Assembly: GCA_025464695.1 (NCBI GenBank)
Contig: JAODNQ010000175.1
Location: 1-31,270 of the forward strand
Direction: 5' to 3'
Length of the DNA stretch: 31,270 nucleotides
DNA from: Frankiales bacterium
GTDB taxonomy: Bacteria; Actinomycetota; Actinomycetes; Mycobacteriales; SCTD01
Shown here: piece by piece, positions 14,219-22,684 of the stretch
Numbering within the stretch: position 1 is the first letter of the stretch
Layout: each line of letters begins with the position of its first letter
The notes under the pieces: generated by a model
What the model was told of the DNA's origin: nothing
The model's database searches: none
Seen by the model: the letters and a program-made list of their open reading frames with translations, nothing else
Made by a program: the position numbers and the translations under genes

Positions 14219-15344
14219 CGCCGTCATCGTCGAAGCTGTTCGTACCCCCGTCGGGAAGAGGAACGGCGGCCTGTCCGGCGTCCACCCCGCCGACCTGTCC
14301 GCCCACGTGCTGAAGGCGCTCGCCGAGCGCTCCGGAGTCGACCCCGCGCTCGTCGACGACGTCGTCTGGGGCTGCGTCGGCCAGGTGGGCGAGCAGACCT
14401 TCGACATCGCGCGCACCGCGGTGTTGTCCGCCGGCTGGCCCCACTCGGTGCCCGGCACGACGGTCGACCGTGCGTGCGGCAGCAGCCAGCAGTCCGTGCA
14501 CTTCGCCGCGGCGGGCCTGATCGCCGGGCAGTACGACGTCGTCGTCGCCGGCGGTGTGGAGAGCATGAGTCGCATCCCCATGGGCGCGAGCATTGGCGAG
14601 CTCGGCAACCCGATGGGCGGCGAGGGCTGGGCCGAGCACGTCGGGGTCTTCCCGAACCAGGGCGTGGGCGCCGAGATGATGGTCGAGCGCTGGGGCTTCT
14701 CGCGCACCCAGCTCGACGAGTTCTCGCTGCGCTCCCACGAGCTGGCCGCGGCCGCTCAGGACGCCGGCCGGTTCGACGGCCAGATCGTGCCGATCGCCGG
14801 GGTCTCGGCCGACGAGGGCGTCCGCCGCGGCGGGACCCTCGAGAAGCTCGCCACCCTCAAGACCGCATTCAAGGAGGACGGCACCGTCACCGCGGGCAAC
14901 TCCTCGCAGATCTCCGACGGCGCCGCCGGCCTGCTGATGATGACGAGCGAGAAGGCCGCGCAGCTGGGCCTGACGCCGATCGCGCGCGTGCACACGGCGG
15001 TGCTGGCGGGCGACGACCCCGTCATCATGCTGACCGCGCCCATCCCGGCCACGCAGAAGGCGCTGGCGAAGGCCGGGCTGAAGGTCTCCGACATCGGCGC
15101 GTTCGAAGTCAACGAGGCCTTCGCCCCCGTGCCCCTGGCCTGGCTCAAGGAGCTCGGCGCCGACGACAAGGCCCTGAACCCCAACGGCGGTGCCATCGCG
15201 CTGGGCCACCCGCTGGGCGGCTCCGGTGCACGGCTCATGACGACGCTGGTCCACCACATGCGCGACAGCGGTGTCCGCTACGGGCTGCAGACCATGTGCG
15301 AGGCCGGCGGTCAGGCCAACGCCACCATCCTCGAACTGCTGTGA
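14211..15344 (+). CDS. thiolase / acetyl-CoA acyltransferase
   Basis: The 377-aa enzyme should cleave a 3-ketoacyl-CoA with CoA, the last beta-oxidation step. Catalytic residues are visible: Cys89 in DRACGSSQQ, the NEAFAPV motif, His333 in GHPLGG, and Cys363 in CEAGGQ. Length is slightly below the usual 390, but all active-site blocks are intact, unlike SCP-x-type lipid-transfer thiolases. The start GTG 14211 overlaps the end of the acyl-CoA dehydrogenase, and the stop overlaps the hydratase start (GTGA). The gene order (ligase, dehydrogenase, thiolase, hydratase) makes a compact beta-oxidation cassette. Confidence 0.94.
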   Translation: MRDAVIVEAVRTPVGKRNGGLSGVHPADLSAHVLKALAERSGVDPALVDDVVWGCVGQVGEQTFDIARTAVLSAGWPHSVPGTTVDRACGSSQQSVHFAAAGLIAGQYDVVVAGGVESMSRIPMGASIGELGNPMGGEGWAEHVGVFPNQGVGAEMMVERWGFSRTQLDEFSLRSHELAAAAQDAGRFDGQIVPIAGVSADEGVRRGGTLEKLATLKTAFKEDGTVTAGNSSQISDGAAGLLMMTSEKAAQLGLTPIARVHTAVLAGDDPVIMLTAPIPATQKALAKAGLKVSDIGAFEVNEAFAPVPLAWLKELGADDKALNPNGGAIALGHPLGGSGARLMTTLVHHMRDSGVRYGLQTMCEAGGQANATILELL

Positions 15345-16150
15345 GCAGCGCCGCCACGGGGGAGGCGGAGCCCAAGGTCCTCGTCGAGCAGCGCGGGCAC
15401 GTCCTGCTGGTCACGTTGAACCGGCCCGCGGCGCGCAACGCGATGGACGCCGAGTGCTGCGACCTCGTCGGTGCCGCGGTCGAGCAGGCGGAGCACGACC
15501 CGGACGTGCGCGCGCTCGTCGTCACCGGCGCGGGGACGCAGTCCTTCTCCGCGGGAGCGGACCTCAAGGCGGCCGCTCGAGGGGAGCGGCTCCTGCCCGA
15601 GGGCAAGGAGCACTGGTCGTTCGCGGGGTTCGCCAACCACTGGACCAGCACCCCGACGATCGCGGCCGTGAACGGCACGGCGCTCGGCGGCGGGTTCGAG
15701 CTGGCGCTGTCCTGCGACCTCATCGTCGCCGCCGAGAGCGCCGTGTTCGGCCTCCCCGAGGTCAAGCGCGGGCTGTTCGCCGCTGCCGGCGGTCCGTTCC
15801 GGCTGGCCGAGCAGCTGCCCCGCAAGGTGGCGATGCACATGCTGCTGACGGGCGAGCCGATCTCCGCGCAGGAGGCCCTGCGGTGGGGCCTGGTCAACGA
15901 GGTGGTGCCCGACGCCGAGGTGGTCACGGCCGCGCTGGCGCTGGCGGACGTGGTGGCGGGCAACGCCCCGCTGTCGGTCCGCGCCAGCAAGCGCCTCGCC
16001 TACGGGGCCCTCAACGGGCAGCGGTCCCCCGAGCGGGACCTGTGGGCCATGAACGAGGAGGAGATGCTCGGGGTGTTCTCCTCGCAGGACGCTCAGGAGG
16101 GCCCACGGGCGTTCGCCGAGAAGCGCGCCCCGGTGTGGGTGTCGCGCTAG
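15341..16150 (+). CDS. enoyl-CoA hydratase/isomerase
   Basis: The 269-aa crotonase-fold protein should hydrate a trans-2-enoyl-CoA. The oxyanion segment FSAGADLKA, the first catalytic Glu in LGGGFELALSCD and the second in FGLPEVKRGL are all present, so hydratase activity is more likely than a pure isomerase. The N-terminal 12 residues are an unstructured Ala/Gly/Glu-rich lead. The GTG start overlaps the thiolase stop. It is the last gene of the 11386-16150 unit and is followed by a strong hairpin. Confidence 0.92.
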   Translation: MSSAATGEAEPKVLVEQRGHVLLVTLNRPAARNAMDAECCDLVGAAVEQAEHDPDVRALVVTGAGTQSFSAGADLKAAARGERLLPEGKEHWSFAGFANHWTSTPTIAAVNGTALGGGFELALSCDLIVAAESAVFGLPEVKRGLFAAAGGPFRLAEQLPRKVAMHMLLTGEPISAQEALRWGLVNEVVPDAEVVTAALALADVVAGNAPLSVRASKRLAYGALNGQRSPERDLWAMNEEEMLGVFSSQDAQEGPRAFAEKRAPVWVSR

Positions 16151-16171
16151 CCCGACCGCTCCTCCAGGCTC

Positions 16172-16205
16172 CCGGCCCTGACCTGCTCCCGGAGGTCGGG
16201 GCCGG
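16172..16205 (+). terminator. hairpin terminator after the beta-oxidation unit
   Basis: Arms CCGGCCCTGACCT and AGGTCGGGGCCGG pair over 13 bp with one G-U wobble around the 8-base loop GCTCCCGG. It starts 22 bases after the hydratase stop. No long T-run follows, which is usual for GC-rich actinobacteria. It separates the catabolic unit from the transporter operon. Confidence 0.7.
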
Positions 16206-16225
16206 TGTCGTGTCCTGGACCTCCC

Positions 16226-16261
16226 TTGACCGGCAAGACATAGGGCACTTAGATAGATACG
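16226..16261 (+). promoter_or_regulatory. promoter of the transporter operon, likely giving a leaderless transcript
   Basis: TTGACC (16226-16231) is followed after 18 bp by TAGATA (16250-16255), or after 17 bp by TTAGAT. The predicted start falls at about 16261, which is the GTG of the lipoprotein gene. No Shine-Dalgarno sequence precedes that GTG, consistent with leaderless translation, common in actinobacteria. No GTGCAC palindrome is present here, so this operon is probably controlled differently from its neighbours. Confidence 0.5.
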
Positions 16262-17811
16262 TGACCGAGACCACAGCTCGCAAGGCCGCGCGCCACCGCC
16301 CTGTCCTGGTCCTGGGCCTCGCCCTGTGCCTGACGGCGTGCGGCAGTCAGCTCTCCGAGCAGGACATCGCCTTGCGCACGGCCGGGAGCAGCGGCGCCGG
16401 GCAGGCGGCCGTGAGCGAGGTCCCCGGTGGCGGCGCGCCGGTCGACCCGGGCGCAGAGACCGGGACGGGGGGCGCGACCGGTGGGACCACCGGCGCGACG
16501 GGCTCCACCGGCGCAGCCTCGGGCGGCAGCTCGAGCGGCTCGGGCAGCACCGGGAGCAGCACCGGCGGAGGCGCAGCCACCGGGGGCAGCACGGGCAGCA
16601 CGGGCGGTACGGGCAGCACCGGGAGCAGCGGGGAGAGCGCCGGCAAGGCCGGCGCGACAGCGCCCTCGGGGACCGGCAGCACGGGACCCGCCGTCGCGAA
16701 GGACGCGGCCGGTGGTGGCGGGGACATCCTCGTCGGGAACGTGGGCAGCGTCTCGGGCATCTACGGCGGAGCGCTCGCGCCGGTCCAGCAGGCGGTGCAG
16801 GTCTGGGCGCAGGCCGTCAACGCCAAGGGCGGCCTCGGCGGCCGCAAGGTCAAGGTCCTCACGGCGGACGACGGCGGTGACGCCGCGAAGCACCAGCAGC
16901 TGGTCCAGGAGATGGTCGAGAAGGACAAGGTGGTGGCCTTCGTCGGGCAGCCGAACGCCGTCTCCATGACGAGTCGGACTGTCAGCTACCTCAAGGGCAA
17001 GGGCATCCCGATCGTCGGCGGCGACATGGGCAACACGCTCTGGTACACCAGCCCGCTGCTGTACCCGCAGGCCGCCGCGGGCGGCGCGTACGGCACGGCG
17101 GCGATCACCCTGCTGGTCAGGCGCACTGCGGCGGCGGGGAAGAAGAAGATCGCGCTCGTCGCCTGTCAGGAGATCGCGATCTGTGGGATCACGTTCAACG
17201 ACTTCGACAAGGTCGTGAAGGCCGCGGGCGGCACTCCCGTCTACAAGACGCGGACACAGCTCACGAACACCTCCTACACCTCAGAGTGCCTGGGCGCGCA
17301 GCGCGCCGGCGCGGAGGTCCTCTACTTCGTCGGCGACAGCAACACCTGGCGCCGCCTGGCGTCGTCGTGCGCCGGCCAGAACTACCGGCCGATCCACTCC
17401 GTCGGGGCCTCGATCGCGGTCCCGGCACACGCTGCAGACAAGAACCTGCAGGGCGCCTACACGCCCAGCAACGTCTTCCCCTGGTTCGCCAACGGGTCGC
17501 CGGCGCAGAAGGAGTACTCGGCCGCGCTGGCCCGCTACCTGCCCGGGCAAGCGCCGGCGGGTGGTCACTCTCAGGGCTGGGTGAGCGGCAAGATGTTCGA
17601 GAAGGCCGTCGCCTCGATCAGCGGGCCGGTGACGAGCGCGACGCTCATCGACTCCCTGAGCGCCTTCAAGGGCGAGACGCTCGGTGGCCTGGTGGCCCCC
17701 CTGACCTTCACCAAGGGCAAGCCCGCCACCTCCCGCACCTGCGCGGCGGACATCCGGATCACCGGGAAGTCCTTCACCTCGCCCGACAACGGAGCGATCA
17801 CGTGCTTCTGA
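16261..17811 (+). CDS. Liv-type ABC transporter substrate-binding lipoprotein
   Basis: The 516-aa protein starts with a charged n-region, a hydrophobic stretch LVLGLALCL and the lipobox LTAC (lipidated Cys27), so it is exported and anchored to the membrane. Residues about 50-154 form a Gly/Ser/Thr/Ala-rich linker. From residue 155 (DILVGNVGSVSG) it matches periplasmic-binding-protein type 1 receptors of the branched-chain amino acid/amide/urea class: NAKGGLGGRKVKVL, FVGQPNAVS, IPIVGGD. In catabolic clusters such receptors often bind aromatic, steroid or acyl compounds. The GTG at 16261 was chosen because it gives an intact lipoprotein signal and sits at the predicted transcript start. The end overlaps the next gene by 10 bases. 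Confidence 0.92.
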   Translation: MTETTARKAARHRPVLVLGLALCLTACGSQLSEQDIALRTAGSSGAGQAAVSEVPGGGAPVDPGAETGTGGATGGTTGATGSTGAASGGSSSGSGSTGSSTGGGAATGGSTGSTGGTGSTGSSGESAGKAGATAPSGTGSTGPAVAKDAAGGGGDILVGNVGSVSGIYGGALAPVQQAVQVWAQAVNAKGGLGGRKVKVLTADDGGDAAKHQQLVQEMVEKDKVVAFVGQPNAVSMTSRTVSYLKGKGIPIVGGDMGNTLWYTSPLLYPQAAAGGAYGTAAITLLVRRTAAAGKKKIALVACQEIAICGITFNDFDKVVKAAGGTPVYKTRTQLTNTSYTSECLGAQRAGAEVLYFVGDSNTWRRLASSCAGQNYRPIHSVGASIAVPAHAADKNLQGAYTPSNVFPWFANGSPAQKEYSAALARYLPGQAPAGGHSQGWVSGKMFEKAVASISGPVTSATLIDSLSAFKGETLGGLVAPLTFTKGKPATSRTCAADIRITGKSFTSPDNGAITCF

Positions 17812-19097
17812 CCCGACCGGCCCTCGGCGTCGTCCTGGTCATGGGGTGCACGCTCGCTGCGGTCGCCGCCCCGGCCCTCGGCGCCGCCACCCTCAGCTTC
17901 GACGCCACCGTCGACGCCACCACGGGCCGGTACACCGTGACCGTGCCCGGAGGTCCCGTGGCGGACACGATCGTCGACGCCGGCGGCAACCGCGCGCAGT
18001 CCCGCCTCAGCTCCACCGGGTCGAGCACCGCGGTGGCGTCCGCGCCCTACCCCGGCGACGTCGTCCTCGGCGCGCCCGGTCTGGCAAGCACCTTCGGGGT
18101 GCCCGTGCCGGTGCCGGAGTACCCCGCGTACGCGCAGAGCAGCAACCCCTCGCGCAAGGAGCAGGTCGTCGTCGAGGGGCCGATCACGGTCAGTGCACGC
18201 AGCACCGAGGCTGCCTCGACGGGCAAGGCCGTGGTCGGCGCCGCGGGCGCCACGTCGTCCGAAGCGACGGCCAGCGTCCAGCAGGACGGGGCCGAGGTCG
18301 TCGCCGAGGGGGAGACCCTCGTCCGGGGCGTCGAGCTCGGGCCCATCAAGATCGACGCCGTGGTGTCCCGGGCGGTCGCGACCCGCAGCCCGAAGGGCCT
18401 CACCACGTCGAGCACCCTGCGCGCCGTCGGGCTTACCGTGGCCGGGCAGGCGGTCACCCTCGACGACCGCGGTCTGACCCTCGCCGGGACCACCGTCCCG
18501 CTCGGCGCGGCCGCGCCGCTCGTCGCCGCAGCCGAGCGGGCCGGCGTGAGCATGCGCTACCTGGCGCCTCGGAAGACCCCGACCGGCGTCGTCTCCGGCG
18601 GCCTCGAGCTGAGCAGCACGCAGGCCGTGCCCCAGGTGCCCGGCGGGCCTGCTGTGGAGGAGGGCACGGTCACGCTCGTCCTCGGCCAGACGTCGGCCTC
18701 GATCGCCGGCGCAGCCTTCGACGACACGGTGGCCCCGACCGGTGGTCCCCCTCCTGCTACCGGGAACGCCCCGGACGCCGCGGAAGCACCACCCGCGGCG
18801 GCCGACCAGCCGGTCGCGGCGGGCGACGACCCGGCGGCCGCACCGTCGGCCGACGACGCCCCCGCCGTGCAGGCCGGTGTGCTCGACCCTCCCGCGGGTG
18901 ACGCCGGCGCCGCAGCCGCGCCCGCCGGAGCCGACCCGGCCCCGGCCCTGGCCGACCAGCAGCAGGTGCAGCTGCTCGCCGCCCGGGGTGCCCCGGACGC
19001 CTGGTCGGCCAGCTTCTACGTCGCGCTCGCTGCCGGCGCTGTCCTGTCCCTGCTCGCTCTGACGCTCGTCCGACTCCTGGGGGTCCGGTACCCGTGA
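17802..19097 (+). CDS. unrecognised secreted protein with C-terminal membrane anchor, transporter-associated
   Basis: I do not recognise a family for this 431-aa product. Residues 1-27 look like a Sec signal peptide (LLTRPALGVVLVMGCTLAAV, then a site near ALGA-ATLSF). Residues about 28-310 form a Val/Thr/Gly-rich, probably beta-rich outer domain. Residues about 315-395 are an Ala/Pro/Asp-rich stalk. A single hydrophobic segment (FYVALAAGAVLSLLALTLV) near the C-terminus is followed by RLLGVRYP, giving a type I membrane topology with the bulk outside. The start is GTG 17802, overlapping the lipoprotein gene by 10 bases, and the stop overlaps the next GTG. Its tight coupling suggests an accessory part of this importer, perhaps a cell-wall-side scaffold or second receptor (inference). 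Confidence 0.8.
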   Translation: MLLTRPALGVVLVMGCTLAAVAAPALGAATLSFDATVDATTGRYTVTVPGGPVADTIVDAGGNRAQSRLSSTGSSTAVASAPYPGDVVLGAPGLASTFGVPVPVPEYPAYAQSSNPSRKEQVVVEGPITVSARSTEAASTGKAVVGAAGATSSEATASVQQDGAEVVAEGETLVRGVELGPIKIDAVVSRAVATRSPKGLTTSSTLRAVGLTVAGQAVTLDDRGLTLAGTTVPLGAAAPLVAAAERAGVSMRYLAPRKTPTGVVSGGLELSSTQAVPQVPGGPAVEEGTVTLVLGQTSASIAGAAFDDTVAPTGGPPPATGNAPDAAEAPPAAADQPVAAGDDPAAAPSADDAPAVQAGVLDPPAGDAGAAAAPAGADPAPALADQQQVQLLAARGAPDAWSASFYVALAAGAVLSLLALTLVRLLGVRYP

Positions 19098-19561
19098 ACC
19101 GTCTCGCCGTGCTCCGTGTCCAGTGGGACCGCGCGCTCGCCGTCGTCCTGCTGCTGTCCGGCCTCGTGCTCCTGCTCGTCGGCTACCGGGGCGTGGACGA
19201 CGTGCCCTTCGCCTCGCAGCAGATCCCGTACGTCCTGTCGGCCGGCCTGGGTGGCGTCTTCCTGCTGGGGGTGTCCGGCACCCTGTGGCTGTCCGCGGAC
19301 CTCCAGGACGAGTGGCGCAAGCTCGACCGGCTCGAGAAGGCGCTGGAGCGGCTCCCGGCGGCACCGGCCGCACCGGCGGCGCAGCCCGTCCTGTCCGACG
19401 ACCGCGAGGAGCTGCTCCTGCGCCTCGCTGCCCGCCTGCTGGACGAGCAGGACGTCGAGCTCGCGCCGCCGACCGGCCCCACCCGGCTCGGGGCCGCACG
19501 TCCCGTGACGGCCCAGCCCGCTGCCCCGCGGCAGCGCGCCCGTCGGGCTCCCTCGGCATGA
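19094..19561 (+). CDS. small two-helix membrane protein, transporter-associated, unknown function
   Basis: This 155-aa product has no family I recognise. Two hydrophobic segments (ALAVVLLLSGLVLLLVGY, about 14-31; IPYVLSAGLGGVFLLGVSGTLWL, about 44-66) form a hairpin with a short outer loop. A charged amphipathic helix follows (QDEWRKLDRLEKALERL, about 71-87), a likely coiled coil. The Ala/Pro/Arg-rich tail ends in a basic stretch. GTGA overlap with the preceding gene and ATGA overlap with the next place it firmly in the importer operon. The cytoplasmic helix could contact the ATPases or the neighbouring small membrane protein (inference). Confidence 0.82.
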   Translation: MNRLAVLRVQWDRALAVVLLLSGLVLLLVGYRGVDDVPFASQQIPYVLSAGLGGVFLLGVSGTLWLSADLQDEWRKLDRLEKALERLPAAPAAPAAQPVLSDDREELLLRLAARLLDEQDVELAPPTGPTRLGAARPVTAQPAAPRQRARRAPSA

Positions 19562-20028
19562 GCGTGGCGCTCGCGGGTCCCGTCCGCATCGCACCGGGGA
19601 ACGCCGGAGCTGCCCCCACCCCGTGGTCGGCTGCCACGATCGGCGTCGTCAGCGTGCTGCACGTCGTCGCGCTCGGACTGCTGCTGAGCGCCTGGTTCGG
19701 CGCCAGCACCCGCGCCCTCCCCGACGAGCAGATCCCGTGGCTGAACCTGGGCGTCGTCGGGATCATGGTGGCGGGGGCGGCCAACGTCGTGTGGCTGCTC
19801 GTCGCCCGCCGTGCCGTCGCCGGCCGGGCCAGGGCCGCCTCCGCGCGCATCCATACCGTGCTGCCTGAGGTCGACGCCGCACCGCCCGTCGTCCTGCGCG
19901 CCACCGAGGACCTCGTCGTCGCCGCAGGACAGCAGACGGCCCATGTGGCCACCTGCCCCCTGGTCCGGGGCAAGCAGGCCGACCTGGTCACCACCCCGCT
20001 CCCCGCCTGCAGGGTCTGCCAGCCGTGA
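19558..20028 (+). CDS. small membrane protein with C-terminal His/Cys motif, transporter-associated
   Basis: This 156-aa product is also not assigned to a family. Two hydrophobic segments (IGVVSVLHVVALGLLLSAWF, about 28-47; LNLGVVGIMVAGAANVVWLLVA, about 61-82) are joined by a loop. The second half is soluble and ends in HVATCPLVRGKQAD...PACRVCQP. This His-x3-Cys-Pro ... Cys-x2-Cys pattern recurs at the ends of various actinobacterial membrane proteins and could bind a metal. The ATG overlaps the previous stop, and the permease GTG overlaps its own stop. Its topology mirrors the preceding protein, so the two may pair in the membrane (inference). Confidence 0.82.
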   Translation: MSVALAGPVRIAPGNAGAAPTPWSAATIGVVSVLHVVALGLLLSAWFGASTRALPDEQIPWLNLGVVGIMVAGAANVVWLLVARRAVAGRARAASARIHTVLPEVDAAPPVVLRATEDLVVAAGQQTAHVATCPLVRGKQADLVTTPLPACRVCQP

Positions 20029-21902
20029 GCCTGGACCTGCTGCTGCCGTTCATCGTCGCCGGCGTCGTCACCGGCTCGCTCTACGGCCTCGCCGGCATGG
20101 GACTGGTGCTCACCTACAAGACCTCCGGCCTGTTCAACTTCGCGCACGGCACCGTCGGGGCGGTCGGGGCCTTCGCCTTCTACAGCCTCGACCAGCAGGT
20201 CGGCCTGCCCTGGCCGCTCGCTGCGGCTCTGGCCCTGCTCGTCGTGGCACCGGTCGTCGGGCTGCTCCTGGAGCGGCTCGCGGCCGGCCTGGCGCCGGTG
20301 CGGCCGGCCATGAAGCTGGTCGCCACCGTCGGCCTGATCCTGCTGCTGGTCGGCCTGACACAGCTCCTCTACGGAACGGTCACCCGCGACTTCCCGCCCT
20401 TCCTGCCCACGTCCTCCGCCCGCGTGCTCGGCGTCAACGTGAGCGCCGACCAGGCCATCACGGCCGCGCTCTCCGCGGTGGTCGCGGTGGCGCTGTCGAT
20501 CCTGCTCCGCTCGACGTCGACAGGACGAGCGATGCGGGCCGTCGTCGCCGACCCCGCGCTGCTGTCGCTCACCGGTCAGGACCCGCTGCGGGTCCGGCGC
20601 ACCGCCTGGATCATCGGCTGCCAGCTCGCGACCGCGTCGGGCATCCTCATCGCCACGACGCTCGGCCTGGACGCGCTGTCCCTCACGCTGCTCGTCGTCA
20701 GCGCCTTCGGTGCGGCCGCGATCGGCAGGTTCTCCAGCCTGCCCATGACCTTTGTGGGCGGGATCGTCGTCGGGATCGTCGAGTCGGTCCTCAAGAACCA
20801 GGTCGCCGGCTCCCTCACCTTCTCCGGCCTGCCCGCGAGCACGTCCTTCCTCGTGCTCCTCGGCGTCCTCGTGCTCGCCAAGAAGGGGAGCCTGGTCGAA
20901 GCGGTGTCCCCGGTCCGCCCGCCTGCGGTCCCGCGCTCGCCGCTGCTGTCGGGACTTCCGGCCCTGGCGGCGTCCGCGGCTGGTCTCGTGGTGCTGCTCG
21001 CAGTTCCCGTCTTCGCCGACTCCCGCCTGCCCGCGTACACCCAGACCCTCGCCTTCGTCCCCATCTTCTTCAGCCTGGGTCTTCTCGTGTGGACGTCGGG
21101 CCAGGTGTCGCTCGCCCAGGCCGCGTTCGTGGCGCTGGGGACCACCTCTCTGGCGCAGTTCGCCCACCACCTGCCGTGGTTGCTCGCACTCCTGCTCGCA
21201 GGTCTGGTGGCGGTGCCGTTCGGTCTCGCGGTCGCCGTGCCGGCGACCCGGGTGGCCGGGCTGTTCCTGGCCCTCGCCACCTTCGGCTTCGGCGTGCTTA
21301 TGCAGAACCTCGCCTACGGCCGCGGGTGGATGTTCGGGCAGTTCGACCAGGTCGAGGTGCCCCGTCCCGGGGGCCTGACCACCGACACCCGCTACTACTA
21401 CGTGGTCCTCGTCGTGGCCGCGGCTGTCAGCGCCCTGGTCGTCCTGGTCCTGCGCAGCCGCGCCGGCCGGCTGCTGCGGGCACTGGCCGACAGCCCGACC
21501 GCGCTGTCGACCTTCGGGGCGGAGATCAACCGCCTGCGGATCGCGGTCTTCGCCCTCGCCGCCTTCGTCGCTTCCGTCGGCGGCGGCCTGCTCGGCGGGG
21601 TGACCGGCAGCGTCAGCGGTGCCGCCTTCGGCCCCTTCACCTCGCTGACGTGGCTGGCCGTACTGGCGCTGGTCGGTGTCCGCGCGGGGGTGCTGCCCGC
21701 GCTCGGGGCAGCCTTCGCCCTGGTCCTGGTGCCCAGCTACGTGTCGACCCCCGACCCTGCGGTCTTCACGCTGCTGTTCGGCCTGTCCGCCGTGACCGCA
21801 GCGCTGCTGTCCGACCGCGAGCCCGCGCCGCTCACCGCAGCGCAGGCGGAGCGTGCAGGGTCCTCGCCGATCTCGGCCCGGTTCAAGGAGGTGGCGGCGT
21901 GA
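20025..21902 (+). CDS. fused LivH-LivM type ABC permease
   Basis: The 625-aa polytopic protein joins both permease subunits of a Liv-type importer. Residues 1-290 are LivH-like (GSLYGLAGMGLVLTYKTSGLFNFAHG; late EAA-like RMRAV/DPLRVRR region). From about 325 it is LivM-like (FFSLGLLVWTSGQVSLAQAAF, TRVAGLFLALATFGFG, LRALADSPTALSTFGAEI). In many bacteria these are two genes; fusion occurs in actinobacteria. About 16 or more membrane segments are evident. The start GTG overlaps the preceding stop, and the stop overlaps the ATPase start. It should form the pore used by the 16261 receptor. Confidence 0.93.
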   Translation: MSLDLLLPFIVAGVVTGSLYGLAGMGLVLTYKTSGLFNFAHGTVGAVGAFAFYSLDQQVGLPWPLAAALALLVVAPVVGLLLERLAAGLAPVRPAMKLVATVGLILLLVGLTQLLYGTVTRDFPPFLPTSSARVLGVNVSADQAITAALSAVVAVALSILLRSTSTGRAMRAVVADPALLSLTGQDPLRVRRTAWIIGCQLATASGILIATTLGLDALSLTLLVVSAFGAAAIGRFSSLPMTFVGGIVVGIVESVLKNQVAGSLTFSGLPASTSFLVLLGVLVLAKKGSLVEAVSPVRPPAVPRSPLLSGLPALAASAAGLVVLLAVPVFADSRLPAYTQTLAFVPIFFSLGLLVWTSGQVSLAQAAFVALGTTSLAQFAHHLPWLLALLLAGLVAVPFGLAVAVPATRVAGLFLALATFGFGVLMQNLAYGRGWMFGQFDQVEVPRPGGLTTDTRYYYVVLVVAAAVSALVVLVLRSRAGRLLRALADSPTALSTFGAEINRLRIAVFALAAFVASVGGGLLGGVTGSVSGAAFGPFTSLTWLAVLALVGVRAGVLPALGAAFALVLVPSYVSTPDPAVFTLLFGLSAVTAALLSDREPAPLTAAQAERAGSSPISARFKEVAA

Positions 21903-22684
21903 CGGTGGTGCTGGAGGTCGAGGACCTCGAGGTGAGGTACGGCGGCAACGTGGCGGTGCAGGGCCTGAACGTGCGGGCCGAGCAGGGCCGCATCACCGGC
22001 CTGCTCGGTCCCAACGGTGCAGGCAAGAGCACGACGTTCAACGTCTGCAGCGGCCTGCTCCGCCCGAGCAAGGGCAGCGTGCGCCTGCACGGGAAGGACG
22101 TCGGCGGGCTCGGCCCGTCCCAGAGGGCGCGCCGGGGGCTCGGCCGGACCTTCCAGCGGCTGGAGCTCTACGACACCATGACGGTCCGGGAGAACGTGGA
22201 GCTGGGCCTGGAGGCCGGTCTGTCCGGACGCAGACCGTGGAGCATCCTGGTCGCGCCGACCTCCGAGCGGCGGGCGACGCGTGAGGCTGCGGAGCGGACC
22301 ATGGAGCAGTGCGGCATCACGGACTTGGCCTCCTCGCGTGCCGGGCAGCTGACGCTCGGGCAGCGCCGCCTGGTCGAGCTCGCCCGCGTCCTAGCAGGGC
22401 AGTTCGACGTCCTGCTGATGGACGAGCCCAGCAGCGGGCTCGACAAGGAGGAGACCGCCGCCTTCGCCGAGGTCCTGCTGGACGTCATCGCCGACGGGGA
22501 GCGGGCGATCCTCATGGTCGAGCACGACATGGCGCTCGTCATGCAGGTCTGCAGCTACCTCTACGTCATGGACTTCGGGCGGCCCGTCTTCGACGGGCTC
22601 CCGGACGAGGTCATGGCGAGCCCGCTGGTGCGCGCGGCGTACCTGGGCGACGACGCCGAGGGTCTGGAGCCGGCCGGTGCTTGA
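21899..22684 (+). CDS. ABC transporter ATP-binding protein, LivG type
   Basis: The 261-aa ATPase has Walker A LLGPNGAGKST, the LivG-typical insert region (YDTMTVRENVELGLEAG), a signature segment LTLGQRRLVELAR, Walker B VLLMDEPSSGLD and the H-loop in VEHD. It powers import together with the LivF protein. GTG 21899 overlaps the permease stop, and the last 8 bases overlap the next gene. Length is normal for LivG. Confidence 0.94.
   Translation: MTVVLEVEDLEVRYGGNVAVQGLNVRAEQGRITGLLGPNGAGKSTTFNVCSGLLRPSKGSVRLHGKDVGGLGPSQRARRGLGRTFQRLELYDTMTVRENVELGLEAGLSGRRPWSILVAPTSERRATREAAERTMEQCGITDLASSRAGQLTLGQRRLVELARVLAGQFDVLLMDEPSSGLDKEETAAFAEVLLDVIADGERAILMVEHDMALVMQVCSYLYVMDFGRPVFDGLPDEVMASPLVRAAYLGDDAEGLEPAGA

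Noticed and set aside
16440..16700. GGCAGCACGGG-type repeats as a CRISPR or regulatory repeat array
   Set aside because: They are in frame, imperfect, unspaced and encode a Gly/Ser/Thr linker of the lipoprotein.
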